Below the pieces are notes generated by a model. That model saw nothing but the letters and a program-made list of their open reading frames with translations, had not been told where the DNA came from and searched no databases. From DASQVO01 sp035640715 (GTDB taxonomy: Bacteria; Actinomycetota; Actinomycetes; Streptosporangiales; Streptosporangiaceae): 5,752 nucleotides of DNA. A program made the translations under genes and the position numbers. The stretch covers positions 1-5,752 of the forward strand of contig DASQVO010000518.1 of NCBI GenBank assembly GCA_035640715.1, read 5' to 3'. Below are positions 4,692-5,752 of this stretch, piece after piece. The first letter of the stretch is position 1. Each line of letters starts with the position of its first letter.

Positions 4692-5692
4692 TCGCCGTCG
4701 AGCTGTACAAGATATTCAGGCGCGCCCGGACGTGGATCAGCCTGGTGCTGATCTGCGCCCTGCCACTGCTGGTCGCCGTCTTCGTGGCCGTCACGCACAT
4801 CGGCCCGCCGCCCGGCCAGGGCAGCGCGTTCCTGTCCGCCGTGCTCGAGGACGGCCGGCTGTACCCGGCGGCGGCGCTGGCCCTTGTCCTGCCGGTCTTC
4901 CTGCCGGTGTCTGTCGCGGTCGTGGCGGGCGACTCGATCGCGGGCGAGGCGGCCAGCGGGACACTGCGCTACCTGCTGGTACGCCCCGTCAGCAGGACGA
5001 GGCTGCTGGTCGCCAAGCTGACGGGCATCACCGCGTTCGTCTTGTTCGCCGTCGTCGCGGTGACCGTCACCTCCTACCTCATCGGCGTGTTCCTGCTCGG
5101 CCATGGCGTGGTCGGGATCGGCCGGTTGGGCGCCACGTCGGCCGGCGCGCCGACCGCCGGCGTGCAGGCGGGCTCCAGCATCATCTCCCTGTCGGGCTCG
5201 CCGCTGTCGCTGCTGCAGTTGGCCGAGCGGGTCGCATGGGCCGTCGGCTTCATCACGGTCTCGATGCTCGGAGTGGCCTCGATCGCGCTGTTCCTCTCCA
5301 CCGTCGCCGACTCGGCCCTCGGCGCGGCGATCGGCGCACTGGCCGCCCTGGTGGCCAGTGAGGTGCTAGTGACGCTGAACTCGGCGTCCGTGGTCCAGCC
5401 ATACCTGCCCACCAGATACTGGCTGGCCTGGATCGATTTCTTCCGGCAGCCCATCTTCTGGCGAGATATCCAGCGCGGATTCGCGATACAGGCGGTCTAC
5501 GCCGCGGTCTTCCTCGCCGCGGCGTGGGCGAACTTCTCCACCAAGGACATCACGGCATTATCCGCCCCAGAGTGCTACAGCCAACACTCCCGGTTGCGGG
5601 CAGACCGGCCAATCGCGGCCGACCGCGCCACAGCCAGCACGCCGCACAGCGATCTGCGGGGCGGCTGCGCTGAGGATGCTTTTCTGCGATAG
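4688..5692 (+). CDS. ABC-2 type transporter permease
   Basis: A 334-residue inner-membrane subunit partnered with the preceding ATPase. A short amphipathic start (IAVELYKIFRRARTW) leads to about six hydrophobic segments: roughly 16-37, 59-81, 112-136, 183-203, 209-229 and 263-283. The conserved cytoplasmic coupling stretch G-D-S-I-A-G-E-A-A-S-G-T-L-R-Y-L-L-V-R-P-V-S-R (81-103) is typical of ABC-2 permeases of the BcrB/NatB kind. A Gly/Ala/Ser-rich loop at 140-172 separates helices 3 and 4. The start is TTG in a TTGA overlap with the ATPase stop, preceded by a good SD. The family normally ends near A-W-A-x-F-x-x-K-D-I (279-288); here 44 further residues (291-334), polar with two Cys and opened by a rare TTA codon at 5558, look like an acquired or read-through tail. 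Export of a drug-like, peptide or lipid substrate is inferred. Confidence 0.9.
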   Translation: MIAVELYKIFRRARTWISLVLICALPLLVAVFVAVTHIGPPPGQGSAFLSAVLEDGRLYPAAALALVLPVFLPVSVAVVAGDSIAGEAASGTLRYLLVRPVSRTRLLVAKLTGITAFVLFAVVAVTVTSYLIGVFLLGHGVVGIGRLGATSAGAPTAGVQAGSSIISLSGSPLSLLQLAERVAWAVGFITVSMLGVASIALFLSTVADSALGAAIGALAALVASEVLVTLNSASVVQPYLPTRYWLAWIDFFRQPIFWRDIQRGFAIQAVYAAVFLAAAWANFSTKDITALSAPECYSQHSRLRADRPIAADRATASTPHSDLRGGCAEDAFLR

Positions 5693-5697
5693 GCCCT

Positions 5698-5741
5698 GGA
5701 GGCGTCCGGGATTGCTGGGGCTGGCAATCCCGGACGCCTCC
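5698..5741. terminator. Strong intrinsic hairpin terminator of the ABC operon
   Basis: A perfect 18-bp stem, GGAGGCGTCCGGGATTGC (5698-5715), pairs with its exact complement at 5724-5741 around the 8-base loop TGGGGCTG. It begins six bases after the permease stop. The downstream sequence (TCTAGTCC) has no U-tract, as is common for actinobacterial hairpin terminators. Being symmetric, it could also stop a gene arriving from the right. Confidence 0.85.
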
Positions 5742-5752
5742 TCTAGTCCTGG

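Noticed and set aside
3983..5104. Minus-strand frame of 373 codons spanning the ATPase and permease genes
   Set aside because: It runs across two clear ABC genes, is full of Arg/Ser/Gln low-complexity sequence and has no promoter or ribosome site worth noting.

Overview
The window is about 70% GC with strongly G/C-biased third codon positions and frequent GTG/TTG starts, 4-bp stop/start overlaps, few SD-led intergenic gaps and a U-less hairpin terminator. This points to a high-GC actinomycete (Streptomyces/Streptosporangiales-like); no gene allows a genus call. There are six protein-coding genes, one of them cut by the left edge, and no RNA genes, CRISPR arrays, insertion sequences or prophage genes.

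Region 1 (1-2083) looks like a small C4-acid utilisation cassette. A divergent gene on the minus strand begins at position 48; its 16 visible residues resemble the start of an MFS metabolite:H+ symporter. On the plus strand an FCD-type GntR regulator (165-980) is translationally coupled through ATGA to a tartrate/D-malate dehydrogenase-type decarboxylating dehydrogenase (977-2083). The shared 116-bp control region carries three same-orientation copies of ACTGTATAC, one inside a perfect 14-bp palindrome and one overlapping the probable -10 of an apparently leaderless gntR transcript. Inferred logic: the GntR protein represses both itself/the dehydrogenase and the transporter until a C4 hydroxy-acid or related ligand binds the FCD domain.

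Region 2 (2084-2610) holds a convergent small GNAT-like acetyltransferase (YjdJ/NATD1 family) on the minus strand, followed by a promoter region with an 11-bp-phased GTTATC direct repeat.

Region 3 (2458/2611-5752) is a three-gene operon: a membrane-anchored extracytoplasmic LolA/RseB-like protein, a BcrA-type ABC ATPase and an ABC-2 permease. Both junctions are TTGA overlaps. The operon is closed by a perfect 18-bp stem terminator six bases after the last stop. The set suggests an exporter of a hydrophobic compound or lipid-linked substrate with an extracytoplasmic accessory protein; the substrate cannot be read from the sequence. No convincing wholly new system is present; the most interesting items are the operator architecture, the LolA-like/ABC operon, and two TTA leucine codons at suspicious places.
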